Positions 44,020 through 55,771 of a stretch of 64,000 nt of DNA are shown here, piece after piece (within the stretch, counting starts at the first letter, position 1; the number at the start of each line of letters is the position of its first letter). Origin of the DNA: Gonocerus acuteangulatus (Eukaryota > Arthropoda > Insecta > Hemiptera > Coreidae); the NCBI GenBank assembly GCA_946811695.1, contig OX328131.1, positions 10,391,953 through 10,455,952 on the forward strand, read 5' to 3'. The position numbers were made by a program, and so were the translations under genes. Under the pieces are notes generated by a model that saw only the letters and a program-made list of their open reading frames with translations, was not told where the DNA came from and did not search any database.

Positions 44020-45299
44020 GGGTTGGCAAATAAGTCCTTTCGGTTTTTGTATTCATGTTTTGTTTACAATATGTCACATTTATCTGATGCAATTAATCCC
44101 AACAGAGGATTGTTTATCCTATTTGTAATATGTAAACAGTTATGACTGTCGACACTTGTTAAGATTAGGTCAGTATTGCGTTTGTGATCCAGCTGAGAAG
44201 ATGGACGGTAATTTATTGCATTATAGGCATATTTTGCTGTATTATTTCAAAAAAGGAAAGCGAGCTGCAGAGGCTCATAAAAAAATATGCGGGGTCTATG
44301 GGGATAAAGCCTAAACAGAGCGCACTTGCCAAAATTGGTTTGCCAAGTTTAGGGCAGGGAATTTTGACATAAACGACGCACCACGACCTGGTCGTCCACA
44401 AGAAATTGAAAGCATTGATGTTAAGGCTATAGTCGATCAAAATCCTTCCCAATCAGTGCGCGACATTGCTGAGGCCCTAGATATATCACATGCAAGCGTA
44501 GAAAATCATTTGCGGAAGCTCGGCTACGTTTCTAGGCTGGATGTTTGGGTCCCCCACTCTCTGACCGAAGCCAACTTGGCAAAACGCATTTACATTTGCG
44601 ATTCCCTGCGAAAACGTCAAGAAAACGATCCATTTCTTAAAAGACTTGTGACAGGGGATGAAAAGTGGATTTTCTACGATAATGTGGTGCGAAAAAAATC
44701 TTGGAGACCTAGCAACGAACCACCTGGAACCACATCTAAAGCGGGATTGCACCCAAAGAAGATAATGCTTTCTGTATGGTGGGATTTCAAGGGTGTGATT
44801 TTTTATGACCTGCTGACACAAGGTAAATCTATCGATTCCACTCTATACTGCTCACAATTAACAAAATTGAATGAATCAATTCGACGAAAACGCCCAGAAC
44901 TGGCAAATCAAAAGGGTGTCGTCTTCCATCATGATAATGCCAGGCCCCACACTTCGTTAGTCACCCGCAACAAATTGTTAGCCCTTGGATGGGATCTTTT
45001 GCCCCACCCTCCCTACTCACCGGACCTTGCTCCTAGTGACTACCACTTATTCCGGTCTCTACAAAATTCCTTAGGTGGAAAACGGTTTGAAAACGAACAG
45101 GGTGTCAGGGAGCACCTTGATCATTTTTTCGCTAATAAACCACAGACATTCTATGAGCATGGGATTATTCAGCTGATGGAGAGATGGGGTAAAGTAATAT
45201 AAAATAATGGACATTACATTGTAGATTAAAATAAAAATTATGTTCAAAATATACAATAGTTTTCTTTCAACTTAAAAAACCGAAAGGACTTATTTGCCA

Positions 45300-45303
<4 letters not shown>
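44020..45303 (+). mobile_element. mariner transposon, near-complete
   Basis: The 1284-bp element has terminal inverted repeats GGGTTGGCAAATAAGTCC... that continue as ttcggttttt, matching at both ends for about 28 bp. TA flanks both sides, within an (AT)n tract, so the exact duplication is ambiguous. Its length is standard for mariner elements. The transposase frame has one premature stop. Confidence 0.92.
44201..45202 (+). pseudogene. mariner transposase with one nonsense codon
   Basis: A single frame of 334 codons (final stop included) runs from ATG 44201 to 45202. It is broken only by TAA at 44312-44314 (codon 38). The N-terminal helix-turn-helix region includes HILLYYFKKGKRAAEAHKKIC and RTCQNWFAKFRAGNF. 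WVPHSL matches the WVPHEL linker. The catalytic D,D34D triad is Asp153 in TGDEKW, Asp245 in HHDNARPH and Asp280 in SPDLAPSDYH. Apart from the stop codon it looks intact, so inactivation is recent. No shift is needed to read it. Confidence 0.92.
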
Positions 45304-45364
<61 letters not shown>

Positions 45365-46438
45365 CTGTTCGCGGATTTCTGGCCTCCCTAATGGTCCGAT
45401 TTTGATGAAATTTGGTACAAAAATCTGACGCCCGATTTGAAAGGTCAAGTTCGTTAACCAGCAAAATCCGTCCACTGGAAGATGGCGTTTGGGGCGAAAT
45501 TCGCGCAAAAAAAATCGTAACGCTTACGTTTTTCAGTTTATAAGCTTGTAAGTACTCGTTTTATAGGCTTCTTTGGCTAGAAAAACGAATGAAACCATTT
45601 TCAAGGCGATAGCTTTAACCGTTTTTGAGAAAATTGGAAACATAGTTTTTGAATACCGTTCTTGGTTTGGGTACTTAGAATCATGGGATTCAGTTGAAAC
45701 ATTTTCTGCATGTTTTACTATCATTAAAACTAATATGTTGAAATTTTGGTTACGTTTGGAGTTAAGGAAGGGTTAGAATAAAATATTTTATTAACAGACA
45801 TAAAAAGTTTTGGTAACTTTGTATATTTTCCTTAATATCTCGAAAAAGGTTGAGAATCTTGATAAACGAAAGAATACCATTAGAAAGCTAACTACATGCT
45901 CTACAAAAAAGGTTCTGATGAAAGTTTTGATTAGGCGATGTCAATCGGAGAAATAAGTGCTTAAAACATTAAAGTAATTGATTTTGCTTATTCGACTGTT
46001 CTTTTTGTCTGTTTTTATTCCTTGTTATTTTTTAATTGCTTATAGTTGGATAATGTATTTTACAATAAAACAGATTAGGCACAATAAGAAAAACAATTTA
46101 TTGTTAGAAATATAGCTTGCCAAGAGAAAGAGATTCGATGACGTCTTTTGAATATTTTCAATTGCCTTTATGCTGTTGGTTTTTTTATTTTATTTTTTAA
46201 TTGATTTTATCTGTAGAATTATTACTATAGTAAAAGAACACAGGAATATGTGAAAATTTTTGATATTTTCCAATTCATTGAAAAGTATGAAATGAAGTAT
46301 CGGTAGAAGAGGTTTCTAGAGTCTTGCGGACCCGACCCCAGGTATAGCCATAAAACCCTTTGAACAAAGGCGGAGGAAAATATTATCTGTTTTTATTCTA
46401 TGCTTTTCAAATGAGAATAGGGATATGAACAGGAACCG

Positions 46439-46622
46439 GGGTCTCCCGTGGTCTAATGGCTAGCGCCTTGGATTCATAAGCGGGAGATGGTGGGTTCGAT
46501 TCCCAACCTCCGGCAGGAATTTTATCATCCCACGGCTAGCTGGTAAAATTCCTCGCTACACCCTGGATGTCGGCGCTAATGACCTAGATGTAGATGCGCC
46601 GTAAAAAAAAAAAAAAAAAAAT
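46439..46622 (+). repeat. tRNA-derived SINE (family 2)
   Basis: The head resembles a tRNA, with an A-box-like gtggtctaatggctagc and a B box gggttcgattccc. A unique part (cggcaggaattttatcatccc...gatgtcggcgc) and a poly-A tail follow. An 11-bp duplication with one mismatch, AACWGGAACCG, flanks it (46428-46438 and 46623-46633). A second copy is at 47889-48068. Confidence 0.8.
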
Positions 46623-46794
46623 AACTGGAACCGCGCTAAGATGACGCCTGCGAGTCGGACTTTTTTAATTAATAAACACAATTATCTTAGATCACCTGTA
46701 GATCAATAGATTTTAAACTAATGATATTGATCGGATTTCGGATTATCTCAATAAACGAAACGAAGGGCACGTTTCTCTTTTAGCGAACAGCTGG

Positions 46795-46814
46795 TATATA
46801 TATGTGTGTGTATA

Positions 46815-46863
<49 letters not shown>

Positions 46864-47050
46864 TGTTTTTTAAGCTACTTCGCTGGGAATTCAATGTGTT
46901 GGTCATTCGGCATCTGTCTCCAGCGGTCTTGCTCCTCCTGTCATCGCAATATTTCGCCGGATTCCTCTCCGGCTTCTTCGGGCTTTCACTCATCCTTGCT
47001 GGTTGGTTAGGGAATTCCCCGCTGGAGACAGACGCCGAATGACCAACACA

Positions 47051-47086
<36 letters not shown>
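46795..47086. repeat. Inverted repeat framed by AT/TG and CA/AT microsatellites
   Basis: The arms tgttggtcattcggcatctgtctccagcgg (about 46896-46925) and its complement (about 47023-47052) enclose a loop of about 95 bp. Outside the arms the microsatellites are themselves complementary, (AT)n(GT)n on the left and (AC)n(AT)n on the right. The whole 290 bp could fold into one hairpin. Confidence 0.75.
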
Positions 47087-47094
47087 CTGTCACT

Positions 47095-47412
47095 TGAATA
47101 ATCTTCCCCTCTTAATGGAAAACAGCTTTGGTCCGGTCTCTTAACAAAATTTCAAACCCATCGATCTCCGAAAGATTTCCGTCCTACCTCCATTTTATCC
47201 AATCTTTCCAAACCTTTAGAATTTTTGGTCCAAACATATATCCAAAAAATATGCAAACACCTTGAACTGAATCACATCCTTAACCTCTCCAGTCTGGCTT
47301 ACCCCAGTTAGACTATGATTGTTTTTTGGTGTACGGTGGACTTTCTTGTTATCTTGAGACAAAACTCAAACGCCTCATGAACTGTTTCATTCGTTATATC
47401 CAAATTTTAGGT

Positions 47413-47420
<8 letters not shown>
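47095..47420 (+). pseudogene. LINE reverse transcriptase fragment, degenerate
   Basis: The plus strand reads KISVLPPFYPIFPNL and, after stops, KYANTLN. Near 47375-47400 it reads KTQTPHELFHSLY, or in the next frame ETKLKRLMNCFIRYI. The last phrase matches LEAKLKRLMNCFIGFI in the LINE fragment at 58192. So this is a broken, internally deleted copy of the same LINE. A run of about 53 T residues follows it. Confidence 0.6.

Positions 47421-47461
<41 letters not shown>
47409..47461. repeat. Poly-T tract
   Basis: About 53 consecutive T. It may be the tail of a minus-strand retroposon, but no body could be assigned. Confidence 0.85.
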
Positions 47462-47462
<1 letters not shown>

Positions 47463-47888
47463 GTAACGGTTCTTTATGTTTTCTGGGGCGCTGAATCCGA
47501 ATTTAAAGTTTGGTGTTTGTTGTTGTTGTGATTCTAGTGGCTTATTGTCAAAAATCGCAAAAGAACCTCGACAATGTCGGAGTATTTCGCTTATAAGTTA
47601 AAAACTATCTCTCTTTTTTTTTTTTAAACATATTCTTTACCAAACTAAAGAACACAAAATGCCCTACTAAACGCACTATTTAACTTTGAAGTTTTGTCCA
47701 TTAGAATTGGCGCTTCAGCATTTTGAGAAAAAAAAAACGTCATTATTTTGCTCTCCGTGGAAGAAGATGAAAAGTCACATTTGTAAGTTCGTTTGCGCCG
47801 ACATAATAACTTTTTGAGCGTCAATCTCGAGGTAATCTGTTGAATAGGTACTTCAATGATGTTTGGTAATTCATTACAAGTCACCAAG

Positions 47889-48068
47889 TTTTTTTTTTTA
47901 TAACGGCGCATCGACAAATCTTGGCATTTAGCGCCGACATCCAGGGTGCAGCGAGGAATTTTCTCAACGAGCCTTGAGATGAGAAAATTCCTGCCGCCGG
48001 TGGGGATCGAACCCACCATCTCCCGCTTATGAATCTAAGGCCCTAGCCACTAGACCACGAGAGACCCC
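47889..48068 (-). repeat. tRNA-derived SINE (family 2), second copy
   Basis: On the minus strand the copy reads ggggtctctcgtggtctagtggctagggcc, then tgggttcgatcccca, and ends with poly-A. It is clearly the same family as 46439-46622, with moderate divergence. Confidence 0.78.
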
Positions 48069-48379
48069 TGTGGTAGATAATAAATGAATAACGAGTATTA
48101 AGCTCAAAAGTTTTTAGTTGGCGCTATCGAACTTATAAATGAGACTCCTTAACTTTTTTTCCAGAGAGCGATAGAATGCCATTCTCTCGAGGGTAAAATC
48201 TATATATAATATATGAAATAACGATAACTTCAGGTGGAGGCTATGAGGAAGGTTATATACATAGATAGGAGAATTCAAAACAAACTATGTTTACGCCATC
48301 ATGATTAGCCACTGCCATCTTCATTACCACAGCCACTCCAAACTTATTACCAATACCTTTCTTCGCCCTCTTGGGTGTG

Positions 48380-49110
48380 AATGAATGAATGAATGAATGA
48401 ATATAGCCTTTATTTACAGAATAGTCGTAATAAATGATTTAAATAAATACAATTAGTTACAATACATAATTTTGCTTTTCAATAAATAAATAAAAAATAT
48501 AATACTTCTTTTTTAGGTTTATTTACACATCTGAAGTGACTATTTCTGTAGGGCCTCCCAGGGTTCTGGGGTAATAGTCTGACTTCCCACGGGGACTAGT
48601 CCTGTCGGGAAGTGGAGTCCGCTCTGTCTTCCTTTCCCTTCCTCCAAATCTCCTTCCATCTGGTCCTGTCCCTAGCGTACCTCATCCACTCGACACCTGC
48701 CTTGTTCCTCATTAAATCGGCCCATCTCTTCTGTTGCCTTCCTCTTCCTCTTTTCTGTCCGTATGGGATCCACTCAGTGGCCTGCTTTGCCCACCTGTCA
48801 TTATCCTGCCGAGCAACATGCCCCGCCCAGGCCCACTTGATCCTTGTTGCATGCTGTAGGACGTCCTTCATTCCTGTCTGTGCCCTCATATGTGTACTTG
48901 CTATTTTCTCCCTCCTTAGTACGTTGAGAATGCACCTTTCTGTCGATCGCTGCCATATTTGTAATTTACCCTCCTGAGCCTTAGTAAGAGACCATGTTTG
49001 GCACCCATAGCATATGACCGGCAAAACGCAAGCCTCTTCCACTCCATGCTGAAATTCCCCTTCATAATAAATTTGGGTGTACTCTTGGGTGTATATGTAC
49101 ACAAATTTGA
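48380..49110 (-). pseudogene. LINE polymerase C-terminus with 3' end
   Basis: A 168-codon frame (49102-48596) carries CYGCQTWSLTKAQEGKLQIW, ERCILNVLRREKI, IKWAWAGHVARQDNDRW and RGRGRQQKRWADL. These are C-terminal motifs of RTE-like or related LINE reverse transcriptases. The 3' UTR ends with AATAAAGGCTATA and a (TTCA)n tail near 48380-48404. The 5' part is absent. A start within 5'-truncated sequence has no meaning, so I treat it as a fragment. Confidence 0.75.
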
Positions 49111-50017
49111 ACCCCCGGTACTTTCATAAGATTAATAAGGCGGACTAAAATCCTAAACACTACTGACATTCAGAAACAAATGTTCTTGTTTTTTTTAAAG
49201 ATTGAAGTGACCTGTATAATAGTGAATGCAAAAAAGAGAGAGAGAGGAAAACGGACAACATTATTTTTCATTTTCTCGCAAATCACTAGCTGAAACGCTG
49301 CCAAAATTAAACAGCTACGTCACACATAGTGGTTTCTCAAGATACTTTAGCGAATTTCTCTATCAGCCTTGTTTATAGTCCTGCAATGTGTTTGTGATTC
49401 TCCGACACAAAAGACTATTCTGCGTTTATTACGGCGTGTTTCAATAATATTTTTGTACAAGCCTTGTGTAGAAAAACTCCGTTCAGCGAAGGAACTAGAG
49501 TCGTTTAGAGAAAACTATATATTTTTTTGGGGGGGCGGGGGGCTTACATTAGTCTGTTTACTTGTTATTTTTTTAGTTCGTTAACCAGCAAAATCCGTCC
49601 ACCGGAAGATGGTTTTTCGAGCGAAATTTGCGCGAAAAAAATCGTCCCGCTTACTTCAAATGCTTTCAAGTACTCGTTTTATAGCCTTCTTGGCCTGGGA
49701 AAACGAATGAAACCATTTTTAACGCGATAGCTTTAACCGTTTTCGAGAAAGATGGCAAAATAGTTGTTGAAATACGTTTTTGGTTTGGGTACTTAGAATC
49801 ATGGGATTCTGTTAAAATATTTTCTGCATGTTTGAAATTCATATAAATAAAAAATCATAAATTTCCTATAATTAATGTTCTGAGAAGAATTTCGATTAGT
49901 CTATGTCAATCGGAGAAAACGGTGTTTAAAACTTTAAATGTGTTTCAAAAACTTCGAGGTTGCTGGCAGAGAAGGAAGATCTTCAGGTAAATGAAAAAAA
50001 GTCTAGTTCCTTCACAA

Positions 50018-50085
50018 CAGTTTATTTCCACGCTGAGCGCTTTCGGTAGCTCTTGCTACCATCCTCAGAACTGTGGCAAAATGAA
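50018..50085 (-). ncRNA. Hammerhead-like motif in Penelope 3' end (minus copy)
   Basis: On the minus strand CTGAGGA (50068-50062) is followed by stem GGTAGC/GCTACC and GAAA (50044-50041). Helix III can form as CGC-TCA-GCG. Helix I can form from ACAGTT and AACTGT. The base at the expected cleavage position is G rather than A, C or U, so the copy may be inactive. Confidence 0.5.
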
Positions 50086-50276
50086 TAGAATAAGACAGTT
50101 GCATAACAGAAATCTTTTAAATATTAAAATGTTCACTAACCTACACGTAAAATAATAAATAAACACAATAATCTTGATTCGTCAACATAAACACTAAAGA
50201 AACAAAAACAATACAAACAAAACCACAAGTCATACATGATTAAATGAATTGGCTAAAGTTGAGGAGAAAGACTCAC

Positions 50277-51737
50277 CTATAATGAGTTCAGCTTCACTGC
50301 TGAGGGCTGACTGAAGGGAAGCAGGGAGAGAGCCTGCTCAGAGACGTGACTCAACATATCAGTTTGATACGTATCTGTCCTTTTATTTAAATTACAGGAG
50401 CTCAGGATCTTGTCGATACGTATCTCTATACTTTCCAGGACGTTCATCTGTGCAGACTTCTTCCGGCAATGTAAAATATACAGAGAATGGTCAGCTTCGC
50501 TGTGTCCCGCTGCGAGACAATGTTGACAAAATTCAGAATCCGACCTGGTTTTATGTTCTCTAGCTCTTATTTTGAGTTTCCTACCAGTTTGCCCTACGTA
50601 CGATCCAGAACAGAGGCCACATACGATTTTATAGACGCCACTCTTATTTCCCGTGTCTATCTTATCCTTGACGTTACAAAGAGCATTAGCCAAAGAGGGA
50701 GAATTTTTAAAGGCCACCTTAACATTCGCTTTACTTAAAATGGAGGCTATTTTTTCCGAGACTTGGCCTAAGTATGGTAAGGTGAACCATCTAACCTCAG
50801 ATACGTCGGGTTTTAGAAAATGGGGAAAAGCTGCCTTAAGGGCATGTTTTTCTTTTCTTCTCCTGTAAATGCCATCAATCGTGAGAGCATCATATCCGTT
50901 CTTCTCCGCAACATGCTTTATATGGAGAAGCTCACGGTGATGATTACTCTCCGACATAGGTACTGACAGGAGTCGATCAATATAATAAATAAAAGGCAAC
51001 ATTTTTACTCTCGGGTGTTGAAAAGAACTCCTATCTATAGCAGTATCGGTTGTAGTAGATTTACGAAAAATAGAAAATTCTAAACCCCCTTCATCTTTTT
51101 TATGGATCGTCAAGTCTAAATAATTTAATGAACCTCCCTCTTCTATTTCTTTAGTAAACTTTATGTTCTTGTGCATCCTGTTGAGGAGTTTGTGAAAAGA
51201 CTCCAAACGTCTCATTGGACCCTGAAAAATGCACAGGCAATCGTCCACATACCTAATCCAACAACGGATATGTTTTTTAAGTGGATTTAAATTATTCATG
51301 ACATACTTATTTTCTAAACAATCCATAAAAATATCCGCTGCCAGTGGGCTTATAGGAGATCCCATTACTAGACCGTGGGTGGATTTGTAGCAATCACCAT
51401 TAAACAGAAAATAATTCTGTTCTACTACAACATTAAATATATCACAAATCTCGTTGGCTACCACGGGATTGCATTGCCTCTGATTCATGACGTGTTGAAC
51501 AAGCGGGATAATTTCAGAGGAAGGGACACTTGTGAATAAATTTACGATGTCAAACGACACTAAAATACAGTCAGAGGGCACGTCCATTTGACTAAGAAGT
51601 TCAACGGTGCTTTTAACGGTATATGAAGGTTTGTACGAAGTAAGGGCCTTAAATTCATCGACAGCTCTCCTAGCCAACTTTCCAGCGGGGGCCGAGATAT
51701 AAGATACAATAGGGCGAAATAGAAGAGGGGGGTTCAT
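50277..51737 (-). pseudogene. Penelope-like RT and GIY-YIG endonuclease, 5'-truncated
   Basis: The 486-codon frame starts inside the reverse transcriptase (NPPLLFRPIVS). It runs through SFDIVNLFTSVP, GLVMGSPISPLAADIFM and the catalytic IRYVDDCLCIF. After a linker it has the endonuclease motifs GVYKI and GSYVGQTGRKLKIRAREH of the GIY-YIG type. The two-domain order RT then GIY-YIG is that of Penelope-like elements with an endonuclease. The N-terminal third found in full-length elements is missing. No stop or shift is present in what remains, so the copy is young but dead on arrival. Confidence 0.92.
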
Positions 51738-51749
51738 TAAATTATTTAG

Positions 51750-52588
51750 ATCTGACGATCCATAAAAAAGATGAAGGGGGTTTAGAATTTTCTATTTTTC
51801 GTAAATCTACTACCACCGATACTGCTATAGATAGGAGTTCTTTTCAACACCCGAGAGTAAAAATGTTGCCTTTTATTTATTATATTGATTGACTCCTGTC
51901 AGTACCTATGTCGGAGGGTAATCAACACCGTGAGCTTCTCCATATAAAGCATGTAGCGGAGAAGAACGGATATGATGCTCTCACGATTGATGGCATTTAC
52001 AGGAGAAGAAAAGAAAAACATGCCCTTAAGGCAGCTTTTCCTAATTTTCTAAAACCCGACGTATCTGAGGTTAGATGGTTCACCTTACCATACTTAGGCC
52101 AAGTCTCGGAAAAAATAGCCTCCATTTTAAGTAAAGCGAATGTTAAGGTGGCCTTTAAAAATTCTCCCTCTTTGGCTAATGCTCTTTGTGACGTCAAGGA
52201 TAAGATAGACACGGGAAATAAGAGTGGCGTCTATAAAATCGTATGTGGCCTCTGTTCTGGATCGTACGTAGGGCAAACTGGTAGGAAACTCAAAATAAGA
52301 GCTAGAGAACATAAAACCAGGTCGGATTCTGAATTTCGTCAACATTGTCTCGCAGCGGGACACAGCGAAGCTGACCATTCTCTGTATATTTTACATTGCC
52401 GGAAGAAGTCTGCACAGATGAACGTCCTGGAAAGTATAGAGATACGTATCGACAAGATCCTGAGCTCCTGTAATTTAAATAAAAGGACAGATACGTATCA
52501 AACAGATATGTTGAGTCACGTCTCTGTGCAGGCTCTCGCCCTGCTTCCCTTCAGTCAGCCCTCAGCAGTGAAGCTGAACTCATTATAG
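51750..52588 (+). pseudogene. Penelope-like GIY-YIG end, inverted partial copy
   Basis: This copy begins at TIHKKDEGGLEFSIF, a point inside the linker after RT. It includes the full GIY-YIG part and ends with stop at 52588. A TGA at 51890-51892 replaces the CGA (Arg) of the other copy. Other differences are few (for example HH versus QH near 51930). Confidence 0.88.
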
Positions 52589-52741
52589 GTGAGTCTCTCT
52601 CCTCAACTTTAGCCAATTCATTTTATCATGTCTGACTTTTGTAATCAAGATTATTGTGTTTATTTATTATTTTACGTGTAGGTTAGTGAACATTTTAATA
52701 TTTAAAAGATTTCTGTTATGGAACTGTCTTATTCTATTTAT

Positions 52742-52813
52742 TTTTTCACAGTTCTGAGGATGGTAGCAAGAGCTACCGAAAGCGCTCAGCGTGGAAATAA
52801 ACTGTTGTGAAGG
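52742..52813 (+). ncRNA. Hammerhead-like motif in Penelope 3' end (plus copy)
   Basis: CTGAGGA (52754-52760), stem GGTAGC-AAGA-GCTACC, GAAA (52778-52781) and a helix I pairing of ACAGTT with AACTGT fit the hammerhead plan. As in the other copy, the cleavage-site base deviates from the rule. Confidence 0.5.
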
Positions 52814-53199
52814 GACTAGACGTTTTTTCATTTACCTTAAATGTGTTTGTTTTGTTCTTATGAACAGGTTTTCGTAGTTTGTTCAGCTCGCTTTTTAATA
52901 GATTGTTTTTTGTTTTTTTTTCAGTGCATTTTCACCGAATAAGTATTATATTAGAAGGATTCAAGAAAATTAGAAACATTTTGATATTTTTGAATACATT
53001 GAACAATGAAATAAGAATTTCATGTCTATAGCAGTGGAGCCTGGACAAGCCAGCTATAGGGTGTTCCAGGTAAAAGGGTGCACTGGCCCTTTGTCACCGG
53101 TCATAAAACATAACAAGAAAGTTAGGACCAAAATAATAACTGTTTCTATTTCAGTCATTCCAAATGGCGCAGTTCCTGCGAGTCGGACTTTTATCTCGA

Positions 53200-53905
53200 T
53201 TGATCAGAGGTTTCTCGAGAATATTTTCCTCAGCCTCCTGACAGCAACATTGAGTGACAGACTCACTACTTACAGGAAAATTTGTACATTTAGTAAGCAT
53301 TAATATATATTTATACACACACACACACACAAAAAAAATAGTTTTTTAATTCTTGACCAAACTACCACCAGTTCTATGCTCTGGGCGCCTGATTTGCTCC
53401 TTAATTTATGAGCATAATCTAGATAGCCGATTATTGGTTGTTAGTAAATAAATCTTATCTGATGTAAAGTACTATTTCTAGCTGTAGTTTGGAGAAGTGT
53501 TAGAAAGTAGTTGACATCATTACCTGTAGTTGGCTACTAGCCAGCTTTACACGCATCCCCTGTATTTATACACACAGTCATCGGGCCACCAAATCATATG
53601 TCGGATTTTCCAACGATATCTATTAATCAGCTGATAATTTTGAAGTTAAGGAGTAAACCGATATTGGTATTTATTTGTTTGTATTTAAATATTTTTATTT
53701 ATTTATATTTATGTATGAATCCGAAGAAAATTATTTTATTCTCTTTATTTTTTATTTATTTATTTATTTTTAAAGGCATTTCAACCTCTTGGGTTATTGT
53801 TGCCTAGTAATCCTACTCTTTAGTTTCTAGTCTAGATTAACTAAATCGTTTTATTCGGAGCGGGGTTTTACTCTGGAACCCAATTATAAATTTGCCCGTA
53901 CCGTC
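53200..53905. other. No gene seen
   Basis: AT-rich sequence with a short (AC)n run at about 53315-53330 and TTTA-rich stretches near 53680-53775. No coding or repeat assignment is possible. Confidence 0.4.
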
Positions 53906-54574
53906 CGTTATTTTGCGTGGTTCCTCCATCCCCCACAGGGAGGAAACCCGCTTATAAGGTTGTCCTCATTACACAATCCGGAAGTGCCGACTAGAGAATT
54001 TCACTCTTCAGAACCCATAGATCAGGACATTCCAACCAGGGGGGCACGCCCAAGTTGGTGCGCCTAGAGAAATGTCAGAGGGGGGTGGGGCGTAATCGTT
54101 TGATATACATTTCCAAAAAAAAAATCGTTTAGAGCCTTTTGCTCAAATTCAGGAACATAAATATGCTTTAGGGCCACCCAATAAACCGATGTAATGAACT
54201 CTATAACATACAGTCATCTTTTTCGTACATGGCCACTGCGCAAGCGCGAACGCCACTGCAAATGCGCGAACACCAGAAGACACTTTTTTGTAACGTTTTT
54301 TTCCATTCGAAAGCATATTTTTGCTCAAATTTATTTAACACGTAGATACATTAACTGTTAAATTGCCATTCACTCCCTGATATACAAGTTTCTACAAGTC
54401 ACAACACTACTTGTGACGCACCCCCCCCCCTCCTCACCACAGCTTCCATCCATCTATCACTCGTTAAGCTAATTCGTTCCTTACTCGCTTTTGTTAATAG
54501 TTCGTTCGCATAAAAATCAAAATTGCATTTCAAATCTATTAAGTGAGATATTTAAGTGTGAAATTGTTTCATAT

Positions 54575-54860
54575 CTACTATATATTTGTCAAATACCACT
54601 CACTCACTCACTCACTCACTCACTCACTCACTCACTCATCTATCAACGCCCAGCCCAAACCGCTCGACAGAAAATTTTGAAATTTTGCATGGACACTCCC
54701 TATATAACGTAGGCGCTCGCTAAGAAAGGATTTTTTGATATTCGTATTTTTAAGCATTTTAGGGGAGTTTAAAGTTTGAGTTGGTTAGAGAAGGCAAGCC
54801 TAGGCAGCCTGCGTTGCTAGGACGATAAAGAACAGCTGTTACCTTACATTATCTATCTCA
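54575..54860. repeat. ACTC-headed interspersed repeat, copy 1
   Basis: It starts ctatatatttgtcaaataccactcactcac, with nine or ten CACT units (54598-54638). The text gcccagcccaaaccgctcgacagaaaattttgaaattttgcatgg follows. A second copy lies at 55772-56035 in the same direction. The family is unclassified. Confidence 0.75.
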
Positions 54861-55039
54861 TAGTTTTATTTCTAATTGAGGTTAATTTCAACTATGATGG
54901 CAGACCTTGAATTACTAGAAATTAACTGTCCCTCATAGAGTTTTAATTGCGTTTCTTTTCTGCCTGTCCCCGTCACATAGGCTTGCCATATTTTTGGAGA
55001 GTTAAACCGAGACACATTAATACGGGATGGGCTTACCAG

Positions 55040-55061
55040 TGGGGGGGGGGGGGGGGGGGGG
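55040..55061. repeat. Poly-G tract
   Basis: About 22 consecutive G in otherwise AT-rich DNA. It could form a G-quadruplex, or the run length could be an assembly artefact. Confidence 0.8.
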
Positions 55062-55771
55062 ATAAAAAGAGTAAAAATTATAAGCAAAATGGTTGGTGAG
55101 TTTTAAGCCTAGCAACTAACGGGAAGGGGGAATCCTGAACTGTTAGTCTACCCAAACCTTAAAAATAAGAACGGAACTTTTTTGCTACTTGATTTTCTTA
55201 AAAAAATCTCTCAGCCAAATAGTAGTGTCTGGCTGCTGGCAACGCTGTGCAGGTAGTTCCAGCGTTTTACAGTTAGATTACTTCTGATTTCTTTGACACC
55301 GTGAGCAGTAGTAAAAATGTTAATTGTAGAAAAGTGACCGATTTATAAAAGATTCTTATAAACATGAATTCATTACTTTTAACATCTTACAGCCTTTTCC
55401 GGGACATTGATAAAACCGGGCGGGACACCGAAACAATTGCAAAATACCGGGGCAGTCCCGGTCAAACCGTGATGTATGGTAAGCCTATCCTTAGAGTTTT
55501 CTATGTGAGGCAATAATATCCGGAACCCTTGCACAGCCTCCTCGCCTATAACCTTGGTAATGCTCGCAAATATAATGGGTGTTTCGAAATAACTTTTTGG
55601 AACCATAAACTTTTAAATTTTAACGCCCATTGAATAAAATATAGTATGACGGGAACCGTGCTATAATAAACTGCACAAAATTGTATAGTAACGTAATTTT
55701 AATGAAACATTATTTAACGCAATAAAATAACTACTTATCTGCCGTGACGAAGCGCGGGTATTCAGCTAGTC

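Larger units (their letters stand above)
43824..46640. repeat. Hairpin-bearing repeat family, copy B with nested insertions
   Basis: This copy begins with the hairpin at 43824-43864. It passes through (AT)n at 43962-44019 and 45304-45360, the ccgattttgatgaaatttgg and aatccgtccactggaagatgg phrases, and ends at ggaaccgcgctaa near 46640. A mariner element interrupts the (AT)n tract, and a SINE interrupts the last 20 bases. Without both insertions the copy would be about 1.35 kb. Confidence 0.65.
49946..52836. mobile_element. Penelope-like element, head-to-head inverted pair
   Basis: A perfect 12-bp duplication, TTAAATGTGTTT, flanks the 2891-bp insert (49934-49945 and 52837-52848). A minus-strand copy (about 51750-49946) and a shorter plus-strand copy (about 51750-52836) meet at their 5'-truncated ends. 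Both 3' ends carry a hammerhead-like fold. One insertion event with inversion explains a single target duplication around both copies. The two coding regions are about 98 percent alike by eye. Confidence 0.88.
49570..53180. repeat. Hairpin-repeat family, copy C, split by Penelope pair
   Basis: The parts 49570-49945 (gttcgttaaccagcaaaatccgtccaccgg ... gtttaaaactttaaatgtgttt) and 52837-53180 (ending ggcgcagttcctgcgagtcggac) match copies A and B. The Penelope pair lies between them with a 12-bp duplication. Confidence 0.6.

Noticed and set aside
46439..46515. Functional tRNA gene
   Set aside because: The tRNA-like fold is poor, a unique region and poly-A tail follow, a target duplication flanks it, and a second copy exists at 47889-48068. 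It is a SINE.
48612..48977. 121-codon frame on the plus strand with cysteines and leucines
   Set aside because: It is the antisense of the LINE polymerase C-terminus at 49102-48596.
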